Part shown: positions 1 to 7,730 of the stretch, piece after piece
Layout of the letters: the number at the start of each line of letters is the position of its first letter
Numbering within the stretch: position 1 is the stretch's first letter
From: an uncultured Eubacteriales bacterium
GTDB taxonomy: Bacteria > Bacillota > Clostridia > Christensenellales > UBA1242
Direction of reading: 5' to 3'
Length of the DNA: 37,318 nucleotides
Assembly (NCBI GenBank): GCA_900551855.1
Contig: URXM01000007.1
Span: 1 to 37,318, forward strand
Notes under the pieces: generated by a model
Seen by the model: only the letters and a program-made list of their open reading frames with translations
Databases searched by the model: none
What the model was told of the DNA's origin: nothing
Translations under genes and position numbers: made by a program

Positions 1-281
1 AAGTATTAACTGCACAAGCTTATAGTGATGGAATAAGAGTTGCGTCAAAAGGCGAAATAGAGGAATATTTGACTGATTATTCAGCAAAAGCAAGCGACAT
101 GGTATGTTTCTTGCTTGGATGTGGAACGGACGACACAGTTGAATATTGGACAAGAAACTTAGGTACAAGTCTTGGCAATGGTCAAGTTGTTAATGAGGCT
201 GGTATCTTAGGTGCTTGTTGGCTTGACAATTTGAGAGGAGTGAGATTGTCATTGACAATGAGAGAAGGTAGTAGAATTTAG
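1..281 (+). CDS. C-terminal end of a surface protein (DUF6273-like end)
   Basis: This is the 3' end of a gene that begins before the window; the open frame starts at base 3 and gives about 92 residues. The visible part contains GIRVASKGEIEEYL, a YWTRNLG segment and the ending GVRLSLTMREGSRI. That order resembles the end of DUF6273-type modules, in which a WLR/YWTR segment is followed by a closing GVRPAL-like strand. These modules commonly end large secreted or anchored proteins of gut Bacillota. The right edge of the window carries the 5' part of another protein whose last visible segment (EEGEYPQSYVG) looks like the start of such a module, so the two may be paralogs. No membrane anchor or LPxTG motif follows the module. 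Family assignment is from pattern memory, hence moderate confidence. Confidence 0.5.
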   Translation, partial: VLTAQAYSDGIRVASKGEIEEYLTDYSAKASDMVCFLLGCGTDDTVEYWTRNLGTSLGNGQVVNEAGILGACWLDNLRGVRLSLTMREGSRI

Positions 282-316
282 AGCCTAAATAATAAATAAC
301 TTCTATTATAAAAAAC

Positions 317-350
317 AAAAAAACTTTATCTTTATTGATAAAGTTTTTTT
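317..350. terminator. Bidirectional intrinsic terminator
   Basis: Perfect 14-bp stem (317-330 with 337-350) with a 6-nt loop. It has an A-run on the left and a T-run on the right, so it can stop both the surface-protein gene on the plus strand and gpmI on the minus strand. Confidence 0.85.
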
Positions 351-385
351 ATTTAAAAAGATGGTTTTAGTTGATTTTATAAGTA

Positions 386-1888
386 TTAAAATATAGGTTC
401 GTCAAATGTGTCAGGCTTTTCAATTCCTAAAAGTTTTAAAACGGTAGGTGCTATGCAAGTCAGTGATTTGCCTTTTTTCAATTTGACATTTTTGTTCTTT
501 TCGCTAACCAAAATAACTGGCACTGGGTTTGTTGTGTGCTTTGTCAGTTTATTGCCATTTTTATCAATCATCTCTTCTGCATTCCCATGATCGGCAGTGA
601 TTATACATTCTCCACCAGCCATTAAAGTCGCCAAAGCAACAGCATATGCTTGTTTGTCTACACATTCAATTGCTTCTTTTGTGCTATTGAAATTTCCAGT
701 GTGTCCGAGCATGTCTGGGTTGGAATAATTTACAAGAATGAAATCATATTTGTTGCTTGCAATTGCATCAAGAACTTCTGCTGTTATTTCGTTTGCTCTC
801 ATTTTTGGATATGCAGAAAAATCTTGTACATTTATGCTGTCAATGAGTTTTCTGTCTTCTCCGTCATATGGCTTTTCTATTCCACCATTAAAGAAAAAGG
901 TCACATGGGCATATTTGGTAGTTTCTGCAATATGAAATTGCTTTTTGCCATTTTTTGAAAGTATGTATGCCAAATTGTCTTCAATAACTATTGGGGGATA
1001 CATTGTGTTTATGTTTTTCAACTTGTCAGAATATTCTGTCATTGCGGTAAACAAAAAGTTTTTGATTGGTTTTGTTTTGAATTCTTTAAAGTTTTGGTCT
1101 GTCATTGCAAAAGTGATTTCTCTTGCTCTGTCAGAACGATAATTGAAGAAAATAAAACTATCATTATCTTTTATTATAGAATTTGGATCTATTATTGTAG
1201 GTTCAAAATATTCGTCGTTTATTCCGTTTGCATAACTTTCTTTAATCGCTGTTTCGCAGTCTGCCACTTTTAAACCTGTTCCATAATACATCATGTCGTA
1301 AGCTTTTTTAAGACGGTCATATCTGTTTTCTCTGTCCATTGCATAAATTCTGCCTATAAGTGTGGCTATTTTAGCATTTGTACCTTTGATTTTTTCTTCT
1401 GTCTGTTTTACAAATTTTATTCCGTCTTGAATGCCAGTGTCTCTTCCATCCAATATGGCATGAATATAAATGTTTTCAATATCATAATTTTTTGCCAATT
1501 CAAGAATGGCAAACATGTGATCTATAGAAGAATGTATTCCTCCATTTGATAACAAACCCATTATGTGTAAATTGCCTTTGTTTTTTTCAGCATGAGTTAA
1601 GGCTTTTATAAGTGCAGGATTTTTATAAAATTTTCCATTTTCAATTTCGCTGTCAATGAGTTTCAAATCTTGCAAAATAACTCTGCCACTTCCAAGGGTC
1701 AAATGTCCCACTTCGCTGTTTCCCATAACTCCTTTTGGAAGCCCAACATATTCTCCACTTGCGTTGATAAGGGTGTGAGGATACATTTTTTTCAATTTAT
1801 CAAGATAAGGAGTACCTTGACTTTTTATAGCATTGCCAAACTTTTGTCTTTTTTCGCCAAAACCATCTAAAATTACTAATGTGACCAT
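386..1888 (-). CDS. gpmI: 2,3-bisphosphoglycerate-independent phosphoglycerate mutase
   Basis: Interconverts 3- and 2-phosphoglycerate in glycolysis and gluconeogenesis in the cytoplasm, using two Mn ions and a phosphoserine intermediate. The 500-aa length is near the usual 505-515. Residues 1-11 (MVTLVILDGFG) carry the first metal-binding Asp of the alkaline-phosphatase fold. GNSEVGH at 56-62 contains the catalytic Ser58. HAILDGRDTG, NYRSDRARE, NYSNPDMLGHTG and TADHGNAE are the other substrate and metal motifs. The start has the ribosome binding site AAGGAG 6 nt upstream. The gene is monocistronic, with its own promoter in the gap after the DUF378 gene and a shared terminator downstream. No other glycolytic gene lies beside it, unlike the gap-pgk-tpi-gpmI operons of many Bacillota. 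Confidence 0.97.
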   Translation of the reverse strand: MVTLVILDGFGEKRQKFGNAIKSQGTPYLDKLKKMYPHTLINASGEYVGLPKGVMGNSEVGHLTLGSGRVILQDLKLIDSEIENGKFYKNPALIKALTHAEKNKGNLHIMGLLSNGGIHSSIDHMFAILELAKNYDIENIYIHAILDGRDTGIQDGIKFVKQTEEKIKGTNAKIATLIGRIYAMDRENRYDRLKKAYDMMYYGTGLKVADCETAIKESYANGINDEYFEPTIIDPNSIIKDNDSFIFFNYRSDRAREITFAMTDQNFKEFKTKPIKNFLFTAMTEYSDKLKNINTMYPPIVIEDNLAYILSKNGKKQFHIAETTKYAHVTFFFNGGIEKPYDGEDRKLIDSINVQDFSAYPKMRANEITAEVLDAIASNKYDFILVNYSNPDMLGHTGNFNSTKEAIECVDKQAYAVALATLMAGGECIITADHGNAEEMIDKNGNKLTKHTTNPVPVILVSEKNKNVKLKKGKSLTCIAPTVLKLLGIEKPDTFDEPIF

Positions 1889-1907
1889 AATTTCTCCTTA
1901 TATTTTA

Positions 1908-1936
1908 AGGATACTATTTTTCGTTTTTTAAGTCAA
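1908..1936 (-). promoter_or_regulatory. Sigma-A-like promoter of gpmI
   Basis: On the minus strand TTGACT (1936-1931), a 17-bp spacer and TATCCT (1913-1908) lie just upstream of the gpmI ribosome binding site. The -35 is good; the -10 matches 4 of 6. Confidence 0.5.
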
Positions 1937-1949
1937 ATATTTTGCTATT

Positions 1950-2426
1950 TTAAAATTTATCTTTAAAGTGTTCATCAAACAAGTTGTCTCTATAAGAAGA
2001 CTTATAATTTTCTTCAAAATAATCCATATTTTCAAAATTTGAAGGGTCATTGTGATAACTTGTTGTGTCTATATCTTCTTGCTCGCTTTTTGATTGAGTT
2101 TGTCTGTCATATTGTTCTTTTGAAATCTGTTCTTTCCCTGCTTCTACATTTTGTTGGGCGGGTTGTATTTTGTTTTCTTGTTTTTTCATTTCTTCACTCC
2201 TCTTTTTTCTTTTTTCATAAACTTTGAATGTGCCTTTGTTTATGATGATTCTTAGGGTGAGATATATTGCTCCAATGCCAAACAAAATATATATCATTCG
2301 TGAGAATATACTTGCTTGATAACCAAAAAGTCCAGCAATAAAATCATATTGCAACAGCCCAATCAAGAGCCAATTTATACAACCAAGAATGGTAAGCAAA
2401 AATGCTATGAAAGTCAACATACTCAC
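1950..2426 (-). CDS. DUF378 (YuzA-like) membrane protein with hydrophilic tail
   Basis: 158 aa. The first ~65 residues match the DUF378 pattern: a hydrophobic start, LGCINWLLIGLLQYDFIAGLFG, then SRMIYILFGIGAIYL, giving two membrane helices joined by a short loop. DUF378 proteins are usually about 60-90 aa. Here a Lys-rich stretch (residues ~70-85) and a long Gln/Glu/Asp/Ser-rich tail of about 75 residues with several aromatic-acidic patches (DYFEENYKSSYRDNLFDEHF) are added. The function of the family is unknown. The start has a good AGGAGTGAG ribosome binding site. It is followed by gpmI on the same strand after 61 bp, but gpmI has its own promoter, so the two need not be co-transcribed. The tail is probably cytoplasmic and disordered (inference). 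Confidence 0.75.
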   Translation of the reverse strand: MSMLTFIAFLLTILGCINWLLIGLLQYDFIAGLFGYQASIFSRMIYILFGIGAIYLTLRIIINKGTFKVYEKRKKRSEEMKKQENKIQPAQQNVEAGKEQISKEQYDRQTQSKSEQEDIDTTSYHNDPSNFENMDYFEENYKSSYRDNLFDEHFKDKF

Positions 2427-2555
2427 TCCTTTGTTTTATTATTTGATAAAAAACAAAAAAAACACATAAAGTCTTAAAATTAGTGTTAAAAAATGGTCGT
2501 TTTAAGAATAAAAATTTGTGCAGTTGAATATATTATAGGAAAGTTGAAATTTTAG

Positions 2556-2584
2556 TTGACTTTTTTTATTTTTTTGCATATAAT
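2556..2584 (+). promoter_or_regulatory. Strong sigma-A-like promoter of greA
   Basis: TTGACT (2556-2561), exactly 17 bp, TATAAT (2579-2584). Transcription would start near 2591 and leave a leader of about 130 nt before greA. The rest of the gap 2427-2722 is AT-rich and I see no gene in it. Confidence 0.8.
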
Positions 2585-2621
2585 ATCAGGGTCAAAAGTC
2601 AAGAAAAAAATTTCAATTCAA

Positions 2622-2708
2622 TGGACCTTTTGGGTCGATTTTTTTAATTTTTCATTTTTATGGGTTATTAAAAATGACCTATGAAATTTATAAGCAATGT
2701 TGATTGCT
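2622..2708 (+). promoter_or_regulatory. Structured 5' leader of greA, possible attenuator
   Basis: Inside the predicted greA leader a small hairpin (GACC 2624-2627 with GGTC 2633-2636) is followed by a run of seven T at 2639-2645, like a weak terminator. A second hairpin (AGCAAT 2693-2698 with ATTGCT 2703-2708) ends just before the ribosome binding site. The stems are short and regulation is only a hypothesis. Confidence 0.3.
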
Positions 2709-2722
2709 AAAAGGAGATTGTT

Positions 2723-3193
2723 ATGGAAAAATATTATTTAACACCAGAAGGGAAAAAACAACTTGAAGAAAAGTTGAATCTTTATAAAACAGTAAAAAGA
2801 CCTGAAGTTGTAAAGCGTATTGGTATTGCAAGAGAATTTGGAGACCTTTCTGAAAATTCTGAATATGATGCTGCTAAAGACGAACAAGCTCAAATCGAAG
2901 CAGAAATCGCAGAAATGGAAGGAATTTTGCTTAATGCAGAAGTTATTGACAAGAAAAAAATCAATAATGATGTTGTAAGTGTAGGTTGCAAGGTTAAATT
3001 GTATGACCTTGATTTTGATGAAGAAGTAGAATATAGAATTACTGGTTCTTCAGAAAGTGATCCTAGAAATGGTGTAATCAGCAATGTTTCTCCTGTTGGT
3101 AAAGCTTTGATTGGGCATAAAAAAGGTGAAACTGTTGTTGTAAAAACTCCTGGTGGAGAAACAAGTTATCAAATTATGGCTATTGAAGTTTAA
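2723..3193 (+). CDS. greA: Transcription elongation factor GreA
   Basis: Binds the secondary channel of RNA polymerase and stimulates cleavage of backtracked RNA. 156 aa, the usual length. Residues ~1-75 form the N-terminal coiled coil. It carries the acidic tip GDLSENSEYDAAKDEQ, whose Asp/Glu residues coordinate the catalytic Mg in the polymerase active site. The C-terminal FKBP-like domain holds SPVGKALIGHKKGETV and ends in a beta strand (YQIMAIEV). The start has AAAGGAG 8 nt upstream. The gene has its own strong promoter and a leader with hairpins. The following membrane-protein gene lies 132 bp downstream behind a separate promoter, so greA appears monocistronic. The usual partner lysS is not next to it here. 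Confidence 0.97.
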   Translation: MEKYYLTPEGKKQLEEKLNLYKTVKRPEVVKRIGIAREFGDLSENSEYDAAKDEQAQIEAEIAEMEGILLNAEVIDKKKINNDVVSVGCKVKLYDLDFDEEVEYRITGSSESDPRNGVISNVSPVGKALIGHKKGETVVVKTPGGETSYQIMAIEV

Positions 3194-3237
3194 CAAATTT
3201 TTTGTTTGATGTCGTGTTGTAGATATCAAAAATCATT

Positions 3238-3265
3238 TTGCTTTTTCTTTTATTTTTGTTATACT
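3238..3265 (+). promoter_or_regulatory. Promoter of the 3326 membrane-protein gene
   Basis: TTGCTT (3238-3243), 16 bp, TATACT (3260-3265). A second possible extended -10, TGG-CATAAT, lies at 3282-3290; either could serve. Confidence 0.45.
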
Positions 3266-3325
3266 ATTCTCATGAGACGAGTGGCATAATTTGTCATTTT
3301 GTTTGCTTTGGAAGGATTATTCTTT

Positions 3326-4249
3326 ATGATGTTTGTAAATTCAATAAAACTTTTTGGTTCTAATTGGAGCAAAACACTCAAATTCCTTTTATACTATATT
3401 GTGATTTGGGGAATTTGTTTTGCTTTGTTTTTGCCTGTGTTTTTTGAATTTAAAGATTTGGTTGTAGCAAATGTTCAGTCTGCAAACACTTTAGACTCTT
3501 TCAATGGGGTGTTTAAAGGTGCTTTAGGGACAAATTTACACAACATTATCCATACTTCATTTTTGATTTGTGTTGATGCTTTCAATGCAAATTTGGGGCT
3601 TGCAATTTATGGGCTTGTTGTAGTTTTTGTGTTCTTACCATTTTTTATCAACATTGGCAAATATGCTTTGAATGAAATGTTGTATTCTTACATGACAAGC
3701 AAAACCAAGATTGGATTTTTTAGTGCTTTGGTTAAGGGGCTTAAAAGATCTGTAGTCTTTTCTCTTTGCAAAACTTTTTACAACATTCTTTTCTTTGCGA
3801 TTGCATTTAGTGTTGTATATGGCATAGGCCTTGTTGAAGACGCTTTCTTTATCTCTTATTTCTTGCCACTTGTTATATTCTTTGTTTTGGTACTTTTGTT
3901 TACATTAAATCAAATTACAGTTCTTGGTTGGGGACCAGCATCAATTGTTTTTGATTGCAACGCTTTTTCAGCATACAGAAAAGGAATTAAGGCTGTTAGA
4001 AGACATTTCTGGTCTATCTTTGGAACAACTTTGATTTATTTCTTGTTGTTCTGGGCTTTGGCTATGATTTTTGGAATTTATTCTTTGATTGTGCTTGTAC
4101 CTGTTATTTCTGCTCTTCTTTGCATCTATAACATGGTTGTATTTTTCTCAAGTCAGGGTATGAGATTTTATGTTAACGAAAAGAATATTCTTACACCAAA
4201 AAAACTTGAAGAAGTTGACAACATAAACAAAACAGCTTATATTTTATAA
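3326..4249 (+). CDS. Unrecognised polytopic membrane protein
   Basis: I do not recognise the family. From the ATG at 3326 the product is 307 aa. A reading frame also opens at a TTG at 3299, but GGAAGGA (3310-3316) sits 9 nt before the ATG at 3326 and decides the start. Hydrophobic segments suggest about six membrane helices: after KTLKFLLYYIVIWGICFALF, around LAIYGLVVVFVFLPFFI, around LCKTFYNILFFAIAFSVVYG, FISYFLPLVIFFVLVLLF, FGTTLIYFLLFWALAMIFG and IYSLIVLVPVISALLCIY. The C-terminus is short and polar. There are no obvious catalytic motifs. The architecture is like membrane domains that form a bundle in DUF975- or GDPD-associated proteins, but I would not assign it. It sits alone between greA and the RNase J gene. 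Confidence 0.8.
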   Translation: MMFVNSIKLFGSNWSKTLKFLLYYIVIWGICFALFLPVFFEFKDLVVANVQSANTLDSFNGVFKGALGTNLHNIIHTSFLICVDAFNANLGLAIYGLVVVFVFLPFFINIGKYALNEMLYSYMTSKTKIGFFSALVKGLKRSVVFSLCKTFYNILFFAIAFSVVYGIGLVEDAFFISYFLPLVIFFVLVLLFTLNQITVLGWGPASIVFDCNAFSAYRKGIKAVRRHFWSIFGTTLIYFLLFWALAMIFGIYSLIVLVPVISALLCIYNMVVFFSSQGMRFYVNEKNILTPKKLEEVDNINKTAYIL

Positions 4250-4389
4250 AAATCTGTTTAGTTTTTTATTGCATAAAACAAAAGATACTTTGAGATGATT
4301 TTTCATTTCATATAGTGGCATAAAAACAAATATTTTGTTTGGTTTATTTTATCATTGTTTTGCAATGTTTATTTTTAAAAGGAGAAAAA

Positions 4390-6045
4390 ATGAATAATAA
4401 ATTGAAAATCACCTTTTTAGGCGGTGTAGGTGAAATTGGTAAAAATATGACCGCCTTTGAATACAACAATGAAATTATTGTTGTTGATGCTGGTATGACA
4501 TTCCCAGGAGATGATTTGCCTGGTATTGATGTTGTTATTCCAGATATCACTTATCTTATAAACAACAAAGAGAAAATTAAAGCGATCATTTTGACACACG
4601 GACATGAAGACCACATTGGTGCTTTGCCTTTTGTTTTGGAAGAAATTAAGGCACCTATTTATGGCTCTAGACTTACGCTTGCTTTGGTTGAAAACAAAAT
4701 GAAAGAACATCCAAAGGTAAGTTATAAAGCGATCACTGTTAAGCCAAGAAATGTGCTCAAGATAGGATCTTTCTCTGTTGAATTTATCAAAGTTTCTCAC
4801 TCAATTGCTGGTTCTTTGGCATTGTGCATCAGCACTCCAGCAGGAAATGTAATTCACACGGGAGACTTCAAGATTGATTTTGAGCCTATTGATGGTGTTA
4901 TGACAGATCTTCAAAGATTTGGAGAACTCGGAAGAAAGGGCGTAAACTTGTTGATGTGTGAAAGCACCAATGTTTGCAGACCTGGTTATTCTATGAGTGA
5001 AAAGAGTGTTGGAAGAACTCTTGAAGAAATTTTCAAATCTCATCCAGATAACAGAATTTTTGTTGCAACATTTGCTTCAAACATTCATAGACTTCAACAA
5101 ATTTTGCAACTTGCTGAAAAATATGGTAGAAAAGTTGCGTTTACTGGAAGAAGCATGATAAACATCATTGATGTTGGCATGAAGATTGGAGAAATCAACT
5201 TCAATAGAAACATTTTGGTTGATATTGACAAGATTGACAAATATGCTGACAAAGAATTGTTGATTGTGACTACTGGAAGTCAGGGGGAACCTCTTTCTGC
5301 TCTTACAAGAATGGCAGCTGGAGATTTCAAACAAATTAAGATTGGAGAAAATGATTTGATTGTCTTCTCTTCATCACCAATTCCTGGAAATGAAAAGAGT
5401 GTTTACAATGTTATCAACTCTTTGTTCCAAAAGGGCGCAGATGTTATTTATGACGAACTTGAACAAGTTCACGCATCAGGTCACGCTTGTCAAGAAGAAA
5501 TCAAAACTATTCACGCACTTGTAAAACCTAAATTCTTTATTCCTATTCATGGTGAATATAGACATTTGAAGATGCACAAACAAATTGCTATGCAACTTGG
5601 CATGGAAGAGAGAAATATAATTTTGCCTTCTCTTGGTGCTCAAATTGAAATGAGTCAAAACTCAATCAAAAAGATTGGCTACACAACTGCTGGTCAAAGA
5701 CTTATTGATGGATACGGAATTGGCGATATGGACAGCAATGTTTTGAGAGAAAGAAAACAACTTTCTGAAGATGGTATTTGTGTTGTTGTAATGACAATAA
5801 ACAATGTTTCTGGAGATGTTGTCGGAGATCCATTTATCATCACTCGTGGTGTTGTTTATCAAGATGAAGCTGAAGCATTTGTTCAAGATACAAAAGCGAT
5901 GATTATCTCTTCTTTGAAAGAACAAGATTTGCGTGGTTGCGACCCTGCAGTTATCAAAAACAATGTCAGAAGAAATCTCTCTAACTTTATTTTCAAGAGA
6001 ACAAAGCGTAGACCTATGATTTTGACTATTGTTTTGCTTGATTAG
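4390..6045 (+). CDS. rnj: Ribonuclease J
   Basis: Endoribonuclease and 5'-3' exoribonuclease central to mRNA turnover and rRNA maturation in Bacillota. 551 aa from the ATG at 4390, close to the usual ~555; an upstream in-frame extension to 4339 is rejected because AAAGGAG lies 7 nt before 4390. Residues 1-200 and ~350-430 form the metallo-beta-lactamase core with HGHEDH at 70-75. The beta-CASP part includes TTGSQGEP and HASGHACQEE, where the His residues bind zinc and RNA phosphate. The C-terminal ~110 residues form the RNase J dimerisation domain (GVVYQDEAEAF, RRNLSNFIFKRTKRRPMI). The methyltransferase gene follows after 11 bp and is probably co-transcribed. An extended -10-like TGG-CATAAA lies at 4316-4324. 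Whether it corresponds to J1 or J2 cannot be told from this window. Confidence 0.96.
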   Translation: MNNKLKITFLGGVGEIGKNMTAFEYNNEIIVVDAGMTFPGDDLPGIDVVIPDITYLINNKEKIKAIILTHGHEDHIGALPFVLEEIKAPIYGSRLTLALVENKMKEHPKVSYKAITVKPRNVLKIGSFSVEFIKVSHSIAGSLALCISTPAGNVIHTGDFKIDFEPIDGVMTDLQRFGELGRKGVNLLMCESTNVCRPGYSMSEKSVGRTLEEIFKSHPDNRIFVATFASNIHRLQQILQLAEKYGRKVAFTGRSMINIIDVGMKIGEINFNRNILVDIDKIDKYADKELLIVTTGSQGEPLSALTRMAAGDFKQIKIGENDLIVFSSSPIPGNEKSVYNVINSLFQKGADVIYDELEQVHASGHACQEEIKTIHALVKPKFFIPIHGEYRHLKMHKQIAMQLGMEERNIILPSLGAQIEMSQNSIKKIGYTTAGQRLIDGYGIGDMDSNVLRERKQLSEDGICVVVMTINNVSGDVVGDPFIITRGVVYQDEAEAFVQDTKAMIISSLKEQDLRGCDPAVIKNNVRRNLSNFIFKRTKRRPMILTIVLLD

Positions 6046-6056
6046 TTGGTTAAATT

Positions 6057-6650
6057 ATGATAGATAAAACAGAATTTTTAGGATATCAAGAACACGAATA
6101 TAATCCAATTATTAGGCAACAAACAAAGAATCTCTTGATTGACTTAATCAAAAAGTATAAGCCTCATAATATATTGGAAATAGGCACATTTATTGGTTAT
6201 TCTTCTGCTGTTATGATGGAAAGTGATAAAGATTGTTTTGTCACTACTGTTGAAAAAGATAAAACAAATTTTGAATATGCAGTTAAAAACCTTGAAAATT
6301 TGGGTTTTAAAGGCAGATTTGATGCTGTCAATGAAGATGCTTATGAATTTTTGATTGATGCAGAAAATACGCAAAAAAAATATGACTTTATTTTTCTTGA
6401 TGGTCCAAAAGGACAATATATAAAATATCTGCCATATTTGAAGAGAATTTTAAATGTGGGCGGAATATTGATGGCTGATGATGTCTTGTTTTATGGGCTT
6501 GTAAATTCAAAAGAAAGTATAAAGCACAAACATAGGTCAATGGTAAATAATCTTAGAAAATTTTTGGATACCATTCAAAACGATGTTGATTTTAAAACAA
6601 CAATATATGATTTTGAAGATGGTGTTTGTGTGAGTGAAAAAATAAATTAA
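6057..6650 (+). CDS. SAM-dependent O-methyltransferase, TrmR (YrrM)-like
   Basis: 197 aa, the usual size for the YrrM/TrmR group of the Methyltransf_3 (catechol-O-methyltransferase-like) family. B. subtilis TrmR methylates 5-hydroxyuridine at the wobble position of tRNA. Motif I is ILEIGTFIGYSS (residues 39-50), which binds SAM. YDFIFLDGPKGQY supplies the metal-binding Asp, and GGILMADDVLFYG supplies the second metal ligands. The ATG has only a weak ribosome binding site and lies 11 bp after the RNase J stop, so it is probably translated by coupling. A strong terminator follows. In many Bacillota this gene precedes U32 peptidases of the same tRNA pathway; those are absent here. The substrate assignment is from homology and remains uncertain. 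Confidence 0.85.
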   Translation: MIDKTEFLGYQEHEYNPIIRQQTKNLLIDLIKKYKPHNILEIGTFIGYSSAVMMESDKDCFVTTVEKDKTNFEYAVKNLENLGFKGRFDAVNEDAYEFLIDAENTQKKYDFIFLDGPKGQYIKYLPYLKRILNVGGILMADDVLFYGLVNSKESIKHKHRSMVNNLRKFLDTIQNDVDFKTTIYDFEDGVCVSEKIN

Positions 6651-6676
6651 ATTGCATCATCTTGGTGCAATTTTTT
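6651..6676 (+). terminator. Intrinsic terminator after the methyltransferase gene
   Basis: 9-bp stem with one G-T pair (6651-6659 with 6663-6671), loop TCT, then six T. Confidence 0.8.
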
Positions 6677-6704
6677 ATATGTTTTTGTTTATTACATGTT
6701 TTAT

Positions 6705-6733
6705 TTGTTTTTTTTTGCATATTTTGGTAGAAT
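6705..6733 (+). promoter_or_regulatory. Promoter of the PAP2 gene, leaderless geometry
   Basis: TTGTTT (6705-6710), 17 bp, TAGAAT (6728-6733), preceded by TGG (6725-6727) as an extended -10. Only six bases separate the -10 from the ATG at 6740, so the transcript should begin at or next to the start codon. No Shine-Dalgarno is present. Confidence 0.6.
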
Positions 6734-6739
6734 AATAGC

Positions 6740-7312
6740 ATGGATTTTGAAATTAAGATAATTCAATTTTTGCAATCTGGACGAAGTACTTTTTTTGATG
6801 TTTCTTTTCAAATGATTTCAGCCATTGGAAGCACAATAGGAGTGATAGCTGTTTGTTTATTGTTCCTGCTTTTTAGAAAAAAGATTTGTTTTTGGTATCT
6901 GTTTTCATACGGCTTCGTGTATTTGGCTGTCAGTTTGATGAAAGATACTATTCAAAGAGTAAGACCTTTTAATGTCACTGATACGATAGAAAACATTGGA
7001 GATGTTGTCACTGGATACAGTTTTCCAAGTGGGCATGCTGCTTGTGCTACTGCCATTGCAATATTTGTAGGATATTTCTTGTTTCAATTTTTCAAGAAAA
7101 GGGGAACAAGAGTGGGGATTGTGCTCTCTTGCAGTTTATATGTGGCTTTAGTGTGTTTGTCAAGAATGTATTTGGGCAAACACTTTTTGACAGATGTTAT
7201 TGCGGGGGTGGCAGTTTCTGCAACAATTTGTGCTTTAGGTTTAACTTTGATGTATTTTGTAAATAAGAAAAAGAAGGTGAAAAATAATGAAATTACAAAT
7301 GGAAGTAACTGA
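6740..7312 (+). CDS. PAP2-superfamily membrane phosphatase
   Basis: 190-aa membrane phosphatase of the type-2 phosphatidic acid phosphatase superfamily, which includes undecaprenyl-diphosphate and phosphatidylglycerol-phosphate phosphatases. All three active-site motifs are intact: K68-x6-R75-P76 (KDTIQRVRP), PSGH at 96-99 with the catalytic His99, and S141-R-x5-H148-x3-D152 (SRMYLGKHFLTD), where His148 is the nucleophile. About six membrane helices surround them and the C-terminus is Lys-rich. It may recycle undecaprenyl diphosphate for cell-wall synthesis, but the substrate cannot be decided from sequence. The start lacks a Shine-Dalgarno and probably makes a leaderless mRNA. The 3' end overlaps tsaE by 26 bp, so the two are co-transcribed. 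Confidence 0.9.
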   Translation: MDFEIKIIQFLQSGRSTFFDVSFQMISAIGSTIGVIAVCLLFLLFRKKICFWYLFSYGFVYLAVSLMKDTIQRVRPFNVTDTIENIGDVVTGYSFPSGHAACATAIAIFVGYFLFQFFKKRGTRVGIVLSCSLYVALVCLSRMYLGKHFLTDVIAGVAVSATICALGLTLMYFVNKKKKVKNNEITNGSN

Positions 7313-7730
7313 TTTACAACAAACAAAAGAAATAGCAAATGCTTTTGCAAAAGTGTTGAAACCACCAATGGTTGTGCTTTTGAATGGTGATTTGGGAAGT
7401 GGAAAAACAACTTTCGTAAAAGAAGTTGTGGCTGCTTTGGGGTGCAAAGATTTGGTTACAAGTCCAACTTTTACACTTTTAAACACTTACAATGCTAAAT
7501 TTCCTATTTATCATTTTGATATGTACCGTCTTTCATCTGCAGAAGAAGCAATGAATGTAGGCTTTGAAGAGTATTTCGACAAAGGCAGACTTGATGGAGT
7601 TTGCTTTGTTGAATGGGCAGAAAATGTTGAAGGACTTATAAAAAACATTGATTATGTAATTGATATCGAAAAGAAATCTGCAAACTGCAGATTGTTTACT
7701 ATCAAGGAGGGAAAACATGTTAGCGATTAA
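7287..7730 (+). CDS. tsaE: tRNA t6A biosynthesis ATPase TsaE
   Basis: ATPase of the TsaB-TsaD-TsaE complex that adds threonylcarbamoyl to A37 of ANN-decoding tRNAs. 147 aa, the usual length. The P-loop GDLGSGKTT is at 34-42. SPTFTLLNTY, the HFDMYRL segment and VEWAENVE are the family signatures (switch I, Walker B-like and the conserved Trp). The start ATG has GAAGGTG about 8 nt upstream and lies within the end of the PAP2 gene. The gene overlaps tsaB by 14 bp, which fits coupled translation of interacting subunits. Confidence 0.95.
   Translation: MKLQMEVTDLQQTKEIANAFAKVLKPPMVVLLNGDLGSGKTTFVKEVVAALGCKDLVTSPTFTLLNTYNAKFPIYHFDMYRLSSAEEAMNVGFEEYFDKGRLDGVCFVEWAENVEGLIKNIDYVIDIEKKSANCRLFTIKEGKHVSD

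Noticed and set aside
2427..2722. Possible tRNA, riboswitch or small gene in the longest gap
   Set aside because: No cloverleaf, no known riboswitch core and no ORF with ribosome binding site; only the greA promoter and short hairpins are seen.
4324..4340. AAACAAA/TTTGTTT hairpin upstream of RNase J as a regulator
   Set aside because: Seven A-T-rich pairs in an AT-rich gap are expected by chance and no T-run follows.
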